A stretch of DNA of 5,466 bases. Origin: an uncultured Rhizobiaceae group bacterium. Its GTDB lineage: Bacteria; Pseudomonadota; Alphaproteobacteria; Rhizobiales; Rhizobiaceae. The DNA lies in the NCBI GenBank assembly GCA_937944075.1, contig CALDZZ010000179.1, forward strand, positions 1 through 5,466. Reading direction: 5' to 3'. The stretch's first letter is position 1. Every line of letters begins with the position of its first letter. Shown one piece after another: positions 1 to 5,466 of this stretch. The position numbers and the translations under genes were made by a program. The notes beneath the pieces are model-generated. The model did no database searches and was not told the origin of the DNA. It saw only the letters and a list, made by a program, of their open reading frames with translations.

Positions 1-834
1 CATGCAGGCACGTATTATGGCCAACTGGCTGCCATGAAACTTGGTGTAAAAAAATTAAGTATCAAACGGGCAAAACCAACCACGGATGACCGCAACCGAT
101 ACAAGTCGCGGGAGTTGGTCCGTGCAATCAAGCGCCTTGAAGGGATTGGTTCTGGCTGGCGGGCAGATGGCCTCTACAGGCATTTGGCCCTTACGTTGAA
201 GTCACCTGGAGAGATCGCCATTCTCTCTGCTGATGCGGAGCGCAAGGGAAATTATTCTCTCGCTTTGCAAGTTGGAAAACTTGCGCATGGTCGCGGTCTA
301 CAGGTTGATACACTATCATGGCCCCTTGGTGCCATTCCATCTTCTGCAAGGATCGGGAATACAGGTCGCGCCCTTTCCTATTCCATAGCAAGACAGGAAA
401 GTGCCTTTAACAAACGAGCTGTCTCACCAGCAAACGCGCGCGGCCTGCTTCAACTGCTGCCTGGCACAGCCAAGCAAGTGGCACGTAGCAAGGGCATGAG
501 TTACTCCTACAAAAGACTAACCTCGGATGCAGGCTATAATGCTACTCTTGGTGCTACTTATCTTTCTCAGCAACTGTCCAAGTTCAACAACTCTTATATC
601 CTGACTTTTGCAGGCTATAATGCCGGTCCACGAAAGGTTGATGAATGGATTGAGCGTTTTGGGGATCCACGTGGAAAACCACTTTATCAGGTTATAGATT
701 GGGTAGAGAAAATTCCCTACAAGGAAACCCGAAGCTACGTCCAGCGAATTTTGGAAAACTATCAGGTTTACAAAACCCGCATTTCCGGTTCATCCCTGAA
801 CATTGAAAATGATTTAAGGCGTGGAAGACGTTGA
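1..834 (+). CDS. slt: Soluble lytic murein transglycosylase (Slt family, GH23), C-terminal part; 5' end lies outside the window
   Basis: This is the C-terminal part of a periplasmic enzyme that cleaves the MurNAc-GlcNAc bond of peptidoglycan and leaves 1,6-anhydro-MurNAc ends. The frame is open from base 1, and the first visible residues (AGTYYGQLAAMKLG) match the end of the helical region of Slt70-like proteins. The ATG at 34 is therefore an internal Met, not the start. Counting from base 1, the catalytic Glu is residue 133 in IARQESAF (codon 397-399). It is followed by GLLQLLPGTA (148-157), the AGYNAGP motif (204-210) and IPYKETRSYVQRILEN (about 238-253), all in family 1A order. The tail is short, basic and ends with TGA. 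The signal peptide and most of the helical domain must lie upstream. The hydrolase gene follows after 58 bases. The family is certain; the symbol slt is used for family membership and not as proof of orthology to E. coli Slt70. Confidence 0.93.
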   Translation, partial: HAGTYYGQLAAMKLGVKKLSIKRAKPTTDDRNRYKSRELVRAIKRLEGIGSGWRADGLYRHLALTLKSPGEIAILSADAERKGNYSLALQVGKLAHGRGLQVDTLSWPLGAIPSSARIGNTGRALSYSIARQESAFNKRAVSPANARGLLQLLPGTAKQVARSKGMSYSYKRLTSDAGYNATLGATYLSQQLSKFNNSYILTFAGYNAGPRKVDEWIERFGDPRGKPLYQVIDWVEKIPYKETRSYVQRILENYQVYKTRISGSSLNIENDLRRGRR

Positions 835-892
835 TTTACTCCTGATTACATAATACAAATTTTATAGTTTTGGTACGGGTAGTGAGTTAACC
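835..892 (+). other. AT-rich gap between slt and the alpha/beta hydrolase
   Basis: There are 58 bases with no hairpin and no open small gene. TAATAC (851-856) and TATAGT (863-868) resemble -10 boxes, but neither has a good -35 partner at 16-18 bases. The gap is compatible with read-through from slt; a weak internal promoter is possible but not shown. Confidence 0.4.
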
Positions 893-1762
893 TTGGACTA
901 TACCTCTTTTACATGTTCTGCACGAGATGGGCTTAAACTGGCTGCGCGAAAGTATGGCTGGCAAAACAGGGATCCGCATCCGGTTGTTTGCCTAGCAGGC
1001 ATTACACGAAATGCTTCTGACTTTCATGAACTTGCATTGTATCTTTCTTCCAAAAAGGGAGGCAAGAGACGTGTTATTGCGATTGACTATCGTGGTCGAG
1101 GGCAATCTGAATATGACAGCAACAGCGACAACTACAATCTTTCCACAGAAGCCGATGATACGCTTGATATACTAACTGCACTTGGGCTTGGGGAAGTCAA
1201 TATGATCGGCTCTTCAAGGGGGGGCCTGATTTGCATGTTGTTGGGATCCATGAGACCTGGAATATTCAAGTCTGTTATTCTTAATGATATTGGCCCGGTC
1301 ATTGATGCTACGGCACTTGTTCGCATTTGGCGAACCTATGATGTAAACCGTTTACCTGTATCGATTGAAGAAGCAGCTTCATTGCGCGAACGTATCGCAG
1401 GTGCCGCCTCCCCTGCTTTCAGCAAGGAAGAATGGCTAAAGGAAGCAAACCGTCTTTACAGGAAGGAAAATAGCAAACTCGTTCTCCAGTTTGACAAGAA
1501 ACTCCTCGACAGCCTGCGCTCGATCAACCTTGATGAACGCTTGCCGGACATGTGGCCTGAATTTGCATCCCTGATACGTTTTCCGATGATGGCTATCCGT
1601 GCTGAAAACAGTGACATGCTCTCAGAAGATACATTCGGGGCAATGCAGGCGTTTAACCCTGATATGCAAACGCTCATTGCAAAGGGACAGAACCACGCTC
1701 CTATCCTCAGCGTTGGTGGTCTTGAAAAAGATATTGCTGCTTTTCTGAAAAAGCAGGGCTGA
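893..1762 (+). CDS. Alpha/beta hydrolase, substrate unknown
   Basis: A complete 289-residue alpha/beta-hydrolase fold protein. Visible parts, in order: LAGITRNASDFHELA near residues 34-48 (oxyanion-hole loop), IDYRGRGQS (64-72), the nucleophile elbow GSSRG with Ser108 (106-110), the conserved LNDIGPVID (130-138), RAENSD with likely acid Asp241, and GQNHAP with catalytic His268. The triad is intact, so it should be an active esterase-like enzyme. There is no signal peptide, so it is probably cytoplasmic. No ATG lies in frame between the upstream stop at 851-853 and the conserved region, so TTG at 893 is the best start. The N-terminus after it (DYTSFTCSARDGLKLAARKYG) has the usual register of the family; the ribosome binding site is weak (GTGAG at 882-886). 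It follows slt by 58 bases with no terminator between, so it may be cotranscribed. The natural substrate cannot be inferred; annotation as a haloalkane dehalogenase or peroxidase would be unsupported. Confidence 0.93.
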   Translation: MDYTSFTCSARDGLKLAARKYGWQNRDPHPVVCLAGITRNASDFHELALYLSSKKGGKRRVIAIDYRGRGQSEYDSNSDNYNLSTEADDTLDILTALGLGEVNMIGSSRGGLICMLLGSMRPGIFKSVILNDIGPVIDATALVRIWRTYDVNRLPVSIEEAASLRERIAGAASPAFSKEEWLKEANRLYRKENSKLVLQFDKKLLDSLRSINLDERLPDMWPEFASLIRFPMMAIRAENSDMLSEDTFGAMQAFNPDMQTLIAKGQNHAPILSVGGLEKDIAAFLKKQG

Positions 1763-1808
1763 AGCGAATAGCCGCCAGCACAATCAAATAGTCATTTACT
1801 GCAAACAA

Positions 1809-1841
1809 AAAAGCCCGCCTGAATGAACCAGGCGGGCTTTT
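1809..1841. terminator. Bidirectional intrinsic terminator between convergent genes
   Basis: A perfect 12-bp inverted repeat, AAAAGCCCGCCT (1809-1820) and AGGCGGGCTTTT (1830-1841), encloses the 9-base loop GAATGAACC. The core is strongly GC-rich. On the + strand the stem is followed by TTTTGATTTTTTG; read on the - strand it runs into six Ts and then GTTTGC. The stem starts 46 bases after the alpha/beta hydrolase stop and lies 21 bases beyond the stop of the helix-hairpin-helix gene. It can therefore end transcription of both converging units. It is the only clear terminator in the window. Confidence 0.93.
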
Positions 1842-1862
1842 GATTTTTTGATTGTAAGAGTC

Positions 1863-2780
1863 TTACTTCTTCGTCTTGCGACTTGATGTAATCTCTCCAC
1901 GTTCAACGCGTTTGGCGTGTTCAGTCATCCCACCTTTTGCAAGGGTCTTGGCTTCAGACACCCAGTTTTCACGCTCTGGACGACCCGGGAAACCAATCTC
2001 GTTACCAACCCAGGTCTCATTGTCTTTTGACCATTTGGAAATTTGGTCAAATGTGTAGATGCCTAGAGAGAAGAGTTTCTTCTCAAGAGCATTACCTACA
2101 CCGTCAATCAGCGTTAGGTTATCACCGCCACCTGCTGGAGCAGAGCCCATTGTTGAAGGCTTCTTGCCCATGTTGCCAGCATTGGCCTTACCCTTGGAGG
2201 ATTCAACCTCACCCTTGTCCACGCGCTTGGCGAACTCAGTTGTTCCACCTTTTGCAAGAACCTTGGCTTGTTTGACCCACTCTTCACGTTCAATACGACC
2301 CGGGAAAGCAAGGCGTTCACCCATTTCACGCTGGTCTTTTGCAGTCCAGTCAGCAATTTGCTGGAATGCAATAACACCCTCGTTGTTCAAACGACCTTCG
2401 TTTTGCGGACCAATACCCTTGATGCGCTTCAGATCGTCCTTCGTCAAAGGCTTCGCCTTTGGCTTTGGTTTGGAAACCTTTGCTTTTGGCTTCGGCGCAG
2501 CTTTCGGCTTAGGTGCCGGTGCTGGCTTCGGAGCTGGCGCAGGCGCTGCAACAGGTGCAGGCGCAGGTGCCGGCTTAGGCTCAGGCTTTGGTTCCGGTTT
2601 AGGTGCAGGTTTCGGCTCGACCCTTGGAGCAACAGCGGCAGCGGCAGCAACAGGTGCAGCAGCGGCAACAGCAGCTTTTTCAGGTGAAACGAACAGTCTG
2701 TGTAAAATACACCCGATGATGCAACCCAGAATATAGGCAATTGCCATAAGCAATAGCGACTGGATAATGAATGTTGTCAT
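1863..2780 (-). CDS. Membrane-anchored protein with Pro/Ala/Lys-rich linker and two helix-hairpin-helix units
   Basis: A complete 305-residue protein with three parts. Residues 4-27 form one hydrophobic membrane segment containing GCIIGC. Residues 36-111 are a low-complexity linker of Ala, Pro, Lys and Glu (repeated KPEPKP, PAPAP). Two copies of a helix-hairpin-helix unit follow, at about 114-195 and 219-300. Each copy has a hairpin (KGIGP 121-125; DGVGN 226-230), a Trp after the second helix (W145, W250), an FPGR motif (159-162, 264-267) and an LAKGG-TE-AKRV tail. This type of unit also occurs at the C-termini of alphaproteobacterial NuoE and L21, where it is not a catalytic part. The ATG is preceded by GGAG (2789-2792) at 8 bases. 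It lies 21 bases after the 33-residue gene and ends at the shared terminator. The helix-hairpin-helix fold often binds DNA without sequence specificity but may bind protein here. Positive charge after the membrane segment (HR, K) hints that the C-terminal part is cytoplasmic, though a TonB-like periplasmic linker cannot be excluded. Function unknown. Confidence 0.9.
   Translation of the reverse strand: MTTFIIQSLLLMAIAYILGCIIGCILHRLFVSPEKAAVAAAAPVAAAAAVAPRVEPKPAPKPEPKPEPKPAPAPAPVAAPAPAPKPAPAPKPKAAPKPKAKVSKPKPKAKPLTKDDLKRIKGIGPQNEGRLNNEGVIAFQQIADWTAKDQREMGERLAFPGRIEREEWVKQAKVLAKGGTTEFAKRVDKGEVESSKGKANAGNMGKKPSTMGSAPAGGGDNLTLIDGVGNALEKKLFSLGIYTFDQISKWSKDNETWVGNEIGFPGRPERENWVSEAKTLAKGGMTEHAKRVERGEITSSRKTKK
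1881..2126 (-). repeat. Helix-hairpin-helix unit, second copy, within the 305-residue protein
   Basis: Encodes residues 219-300. It aligns with the first copy (2196-2441) at an offset of 105 residues (315 bases). At DNA level, 1906-1992 matches 2221-2307 without gaps at roughly three-quarters identity by hand count, which shows an internal duplication and not convergence. The hairpin is DGVGN, followed by LEKKLFSLGIYTFDQISKW, which is closer to the NuoE/L21 tail pattern than the first copy is. Confidence 0.85.
2196..2441 (-). repeat. Helix-hairpin-helix unit, first copy, within the 305-residue protein
   Basis: Encodes residues 114-195: DDLKRIKGIGPQNEGRLNNE, then ADW, FPGR, EEWVKQAKVLAKGG and AKRVDKGEVESS. 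It differs from the second copy mainly around the second helix (NNEGVIAFQQIADW against FSLGIYTFDQISKW). A Gly/Ser/Lys-rich spacer of about 23 residues (196-218) joins the two copies. Confidence 0.85.
2448..2675 (-). repeat. Low-complexity Pro/Ala/Lys/Glu-coding tract
   Basis: Encodes linker residues 36-111. The DNA is a run of degenerate GCACCGGCACCT- and AAACCGGAACC-type words, which also creates long open frames on the other strand. Two sections are visible in the protein: an Ala-rich start (36-52), then X-Pro dipeptide repeats that change from KPEPKP/PAPAP to KPKAKVSKPKPKAKP, so the charge becomes strongly basic next to the first helix-hairpin-helix. X-Pro repeats usually make an extended, stiff spacer. 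Confidence 0.85.
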
Positions 2781-2788
2781 AATACTAA

Positions 2789-2792
2789 CTCC
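2789..2792 (-). promoter_or_regulatory. Ribosome binding site of the 305-residue protein gene
   Basis: GGAG on the - strand lies 8 bases before the ATG at 2780, inside the 21-base gap after the 33-residue gene. It supports this start and separate initiation of the gene within the operon. Confidence 0.7.
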
Positions 2793-2801
2793 AATCCTCT
2801 A

Positions 2802-2903
2802 TTAACGTTGTTTTCTGGGTTCAGAAGTGATCCATCCAACTACCAGCCCTATGATGAAGGCTATAAGCAGAAAGAGGAAAAGTTGTTCGATTAAATAGAA
2901 CAT
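2802..2903 (-). CDS. Small single-pass membrane protein, 33 residues
   Basis: An ATG at 2903 opens a 33-codon frame ending in TAA at 2802-2804. The protein begins MFYLIEQLFLFLLIAFIIGL and ends VVGWITSEPRKQR. It has one hydrophobic stretch of about 20 residues (roughly 7-26), an acidic residue near the N-terminus (Glu6) and a basic C-terminal end, so an N-out/C-in orientation is predicted. Support for real translation: a near-perfect Shine-Dalgarno, TAAGGAGGA, overlaps the stop codon of the upstream OmpA-like gene at 9 bases from the ATG. The frame also fills the gap between two clear cotranscribed genes and has the coherent composition of a membrane segment. Its segment resembles the anchor of the next protein (IAFIIGLVVGWI against IAYILGCIIGCIL, then SEPRK against SPEK). 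It is short enough to be missed by gene callers. No known family is recognised; a role as an accessory to its operon partners is inference. Confidence 0.82.
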   Translation of the reverse strand: MFYLIEQLFLFLLIAFIIGLVVGWITSEPRKQR

Positions 2904-2912
2904 TATTATTGT

Positions 2913-2920
2913 CCTCCTTA
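2913..2920 (-). promoter_or_regulatory. Strong Shine-Dalgarno overlapping the OmpA-like stop codon
   Basis: TAAGGAGG on the - strand, 9 bases before the ATG at 2903, is complementary to eight consecutive bases of the usual 16S rRNA 3' end. Its first three bases are also the TAA stop of the OmpA-like gene. This fits translational coupling and marks the 33-residue frame as a real gene. Confidence 0.85.
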
Positions 2921-5466
2921 CTTAATCACGTTGAATTCGATGCGACGGTTTTGAGCCCGTCCATCACTGTTGTCGTTTGAAGCAATCGGCTGTGTTTCAC
3001 CATAACCTTTTGCATCAAGTCTTGAGACATCTACACCAGCCTTGCCCAGGAAATCCTTCACGGCGTTAGCACGTGCTTCACTAAGCTCCTGGTTGTAGGC
3101 ATCGCGACCTCTGGAGTCTGTGTGACCCCCGACCTCAATGCGTACAGTAGGACACTCGGCAGCAGCCTTCGCAACAGCGTTCAGAACACCTTCGGATTCA
3201 GGTTTGATAACAGCTTTATTTGTTTCAAACAAAATCTTCTGATTGTTGATTGCGTTGACAATCAACTCCTGACATGCGGCCACATTTACCACTTCCTTGA
3301 TTGGAAGGGGTGCTGGCTTCGGGAACAGAATGTTGGTTGAACCTGTAAACCCTGCCGGCAAACGTTTTTGAACAACCTTGTCTATAAGGTTTTTGATGTT
3401 CTCGTTCTTTGCGCGACCTGATACAGACAATGTTGTACCAACAACATTACCCTGACCCGCTTCAAGCAGTCTCAACTGGGATGTGACAAGTTTGCGTGCA
3501 TCATCGAAGCCATCCGGCTTGCCTTGTGCAACAACTTGCTTGTCTACAGCTTCACCACCAATAGTCTTGTTGACCATGGCAAGAACAGAAGCCTTTGCAT
3601 CCTCATCCATCACGTTACCGCGAACTGTATTACCAGATGCCTGTTTGGAGACACTCCAGCGATACGGATCAGCAGTCGGCACTACAGGCTCAGGAGCTGG
3701 CTCCGGTTTTGGATAAAGAATATTGGTAGACCCCTTGTAGCCAACCGGCAATGCGTTTGAGATTGTGGAATTAATCTCATTTGCAACCGCTTCACTCGAT
3801 GCGCGGCCATTAACCGAGACAGTCTTGCCAATAATGTTACCCTGACCACCTTCAAGTCTCTTGACCTGGTTTGTCACAATGCGACGTACCACATCAAAGC
3901 TTTCCGGCTTGCCCGAGGCGATGACTTGTTTGTCAGTAACATCAGAAACACCAAGAGATGATTTCACGATAGCTACAATGCCGTCAGCATCTTCCTGGTC
4001 GGCAACATTACCTGATACGCTCACACCAGCTTTTGTTTTGCTGACAGTAAAGCGATAAGGATCTGCAACCGGTGGTGCGGGTGGTTCCGGAGCAGGCTCC
4101 GGCTCAGGTGCAGTAATCGCCTGGCTAGCCAGTTTCATACCTGAAGGCAACCCAGCCTGTATGCTTGATACCGCGTTGTCACGCACATCAATTGCAGCAG
4201 CATTACCGCTGATTGCATAGTTGCCGTCGATGATGGACATTCTGCCACCCTCAAGAGAACCCAACTGACGCAGGCCATAGCCTGTTGCGGATGCCCAAGT
4301 AATACCAGACGGTACACCATCAGCAATTCTCAACTCGTCAATCACCTCAAAACCTGGATTGGCTTCCTTGGCGAGGTTCAATGCTGATGCTTTCGCATTA
4401 TCATTTTGAACATAACCAGTAAGCGTAATCTTGTTATCAGCTTTTACAGCTTCAAAACGGTATGGCTTGATGATTGGAGGCATTACATTAGCATTCAGGC
4501 TCACCCCTTCAGGAGCATTGCCTGCAGCAGCGATGGCTGCATCGTAGTCTGCAAATGATTTTGCACGTCCGGTAATTTTAAGGCTGTCATCAACCATATT
4601 TGCTTCGCCGTTTGAAAAGCGTTGCAGCATGTCAAGGCTGTAGCCTGTTGCCGGATCATATTGTGCTGTTTCCCCACCTGCGATTTCCAACTGGTTGTCA
4701 ATCGTGGCTGACGGGAAGTTTTCCTTGGCTTTCGCCTCGATGCGATCTCTTACAGCTGTGCCTGGAGCATAACCTTTAAGAACCACGTTCTGACCATCCT
4801 GAGTTGCGTTCCACTCATATGGAGAAACACCTACTGGCTGGATGTTGTTTTCAGCAAGTTCATAACCCGCTGTCAGACCTGCAATATTAGCAGTAGCGGT
4901 TTCAAACTCTGCAGGTGATTTCGCAACACCCGAGATTGAGAACTTGTTGTCAGAGAATGATGCTCTACCCTGTGTGAAGCCCGGAAAGAAACCAGTAGCA
5001 TATTTGGCAGCATCCGAAAGATTGTCGGGTGCACCCAAAGCAATACGCATGTTATTGGTTACTTCGGCCTCTGGCAGCTGTTCCTTAACAGAAGCTTCAA
5101 TGGCGGAACGCGTATCAGCGTCCGGTGCAAAACCACTCAGGGTTACTGCATTGCCATTATAATCGGCCATCCATTCGTACGGTGCTGCAGAAGGCGGCGT
5201 GATTTCAGCCTTAACGACCTTGCCACCTGCCGGAATGTCACCAGCAAGATTTGCTACTGCTGCATCATAGGTATCAAAAGAAGAAGCGACACCGGTTACG
5301 GATACATCTGAATTGGAAAGAGAAGCTTTACCAGATGTCAGCCCGGCCAATTCCCCGATTGAGAATTTTGCCAGATCAGGGAAGCCTTCGCCAGCACCAC
5401 GTGCCATGACCATTTGGTCATCAACAGTCGCGCCAGGTGCAGCAGCACCAGCTGAAGCAACGATTT
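2918..5466 (-). CDS. Multi-BON OmpA-family envelope protein, 5' end outside the window
   Basis: The visible part is 848 residues. The frame stays open to the right edge, and the 17 residues before the first Met (ATG at 5413) continue the repeat pattern, so that Met is internal and the real N-terminus and signal peptide are missing. Numbers below count from that Met. Modules of about 120-135 residues start at PYEW 78, PYEW 198, PYRF 317, PYRF 452 and PYRW 583, with part of another before 78. Each holds two BON-like halves: a G-V-L-G-AP half and an SG-A half. Pro/Glu linkers precede the last two modules and the final domain. Residues about 713-831 are an OmpA/MotB domain with HTDSRG and NQELSEARANAV; Asp766 and Arg781, 15 apart, match the pair that binds diaminopimelate in OmpA. 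Cys714 and Cys754 may form a disulfide. It should be an envelope protein bound non-covalently to peptidoglycan; the ligands of the BON modules are unknown. It is the first visible gene of the - strand operon. Confidence 0.92.
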   Translation of the reverse strand, partial: IVASAGAAAPGATVDDQMVMARGAGEGFPDLAKFSIGELAGLTSGKASLSNSDVSVTGVASSFDTYDAAVANLAGDIPAGGKVVKAEITPPSAAPYEWMADYNGNAVTLSGFAPDADTRSAIEASVKEQLPEAEVTNNMRIALGAPDNLSDAAKYATGFFPGFTQGRASFSDNKFSISGVAKSPAEFETATANIAGLTAGYELAENNIQPVGVSPYEWNATQDGQNVVLKGYAPGTAVRDRIEAKAKENFPSATIDNQLEIAGGETAQYDPATGYSLDMLQRFSNGEANMVDDSLKITGRAKSFADYDAAIAAAGNAPEGVSLNANVMPPIIKPYRFEAVKADNKITLTGYVQNDNAKASALNLAKEANPGFEVIDELRIADGVPSGITWASATGYGLRQLGSLEGGRMSIIDGNYAISGNAAAIDVRDNAVSSIQAGLPSGMKLASQAITAPEPEPAPEPPAPPVADPYRFTVSKTKAGVSVSGNVADQEDADGIVAIVKSSLGVSDVTDKQVIASGKPESFDVVRRIVTNQVKRLEGGQGNIIGKTVSVNGRASSEAVANEINSTISNALPVGYKGSTNILYPKPEPAPEPVVPTADPYRWSVSKQASGNTVRGNVMDEDAKASVLAMVNKTIGGEAVDKQVVAQGKPDGFDDARKLVTSQLRLLEAGQGNVVGTTLSVSGRAKNENIKNLIDKVVQKRLPAGFTGSTNILFPKPAPLPIKEVVNVAACQELIVNAINNQKILFETNKAVIKPESEGVLNAVAKAAAECPTVRIEVGGHTDSRGRDAYNQELSEARANAVKDFLGKAGVDVSRLDAKGYGETQPIASNDNSDGRAQNRRIEFNVIK
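3314..5182 (-). repeat. Array of five BON-like double modules inside the OmpA-family gene
   Basis: Coding repeats run from right to left: 4823-5182, 4466-4822, 4061-4465, 3668-4060 and 3314-3667. Each starts with the codons for PY(E/R)(W/F). Shared positions are G-x-x-V/I-x-L/V-x-G near residue 12-20, an A/R-rich helix, and IA-x-G or A-x-GKP at mid-module. The second half has an L-E/S-x-G strand and S/T/N-G-x-A, then LP-x-G in most copies. The first three are joined directly. Modules 4 and 5 are preceded by PEPEPAPEP-type linkers and are the most alike (GKP-E/D-x-F-D, GGQGN/AGQGN, GSTNIL-YPKP/FPKP), which points to a later duplication. A further module runs off the right edge. Confidence 0.85.

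Noticed and set aside
191..391. A 66-residue - strand frame inside the transglycosylase gene
   Set aside because: It lies wholly opposite the conserved coding frame, with no domain and no ribosome binding site of note.
34..834. A complete 266-residue transglycosylase starting at the ATG at 34
   Set aside because: The frame is open to base 1 and the residues before this Met (AGTYYGQLAA) match the family, so the gene starts outside the window.
831..868. Promoter for the hydrolase built from TTGATT (831-836) with TAATAC (851-856) or TATAGT (863-868)
   Set aside because: The spacers would be 14 and 26 bases, outside the usual range, so no promoter is called.
2448..2675. Short tandem words suggesting a non-coding repeat or a CRISPR-like array
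   Set aside because: The words are degenerate and keep the codon frame of the linker; there are no constant repeats with unique spacers.
2059..2736. A 225-residue + strand frame rich in Gly, Ala and Phe
   Set aside because: It is the mirror of the Pro/Ala/Lys linker and helix-hairpin-helix codons on the - strand; it has no ribosome binding site and no recognisable domain.
1863..2780. Annotation of the 305-residue protein as TonB because of its X-Pro linker
   Set aside because: There is no TonB C-terminal domain and no ExbB/ExbD neighbour; the C-terminal half is two helix-hairpin-helix units.
2918..5413. A complete 831-residue OmpA-like protein starting at the ATG at 5413
   Set aside because: The frame continues to the window edge and the 17 upstream residues align with the matching part of the next module (ASAGAAAPGATVDDQ against ASVKEQLPEAEVTNN), so this Met is internal.

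Overview
The window looks like chromosome of an alphaproteobacterium, most likely of the order Hyphomicrobiales. The evidence is protein-level. The Slt-type lytic transglycosylase and the alpha/beta hydrolase read like rhizobial/Brucella-relative family members. The helix-hairpin-helix units resemble the tails found on NuoE and ribosomal protein L21 in that order. Base composition is moderate, not the high GC of soil rhizobia, so a marine or host-associated member is possible. The genus cannot be named from this sequence. No mobile element, tRNA, rRNA or CRISPR array is visible.

Layout: two convergent gene groups meet at a shared bidirectional terminator near 1809-1841. On the + strand, the window opens inside an slt-type soluble lytic transglycosylase gene (1-834, start lost off the left edge). 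After 58 bases comes a complete alpha/beta hydrolase that begins with TTG (893-1762). On the - strand, a long envelope gene enters from the right edge (2918-5466, start lost). It encodes an array of BON-like modules ending in an OmpA/MotB peptidoglycan-binding domain. Tightly downstream are a 33-residue single-pass membrane protein (2802-2903) and a 305-residue protein made of a membrane anchor, a Pro/Ala/Lys linker and two helix-hairpin-helix units (1863-2780). The gaps are 14 and 21 bases, each start has a good ribosome binding site, and no terminator separates the three, so they are probably one operon.

The + side includes peptidoglycan turnover. The - side looks like an envelope-organising operon: an OmpA-like protein that should hold peptidoglycan through conserved Asp/Arg residues, plus two small-anchor proteins whose membrane segments resemble each other. 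The most interesting material is this three-gene operon, in particular the 33-residue protein and its likeness to the anchor of its downstream neighbour. How the three proteins work together is not known from the sequence; the ideas given under findings are hypotheses.
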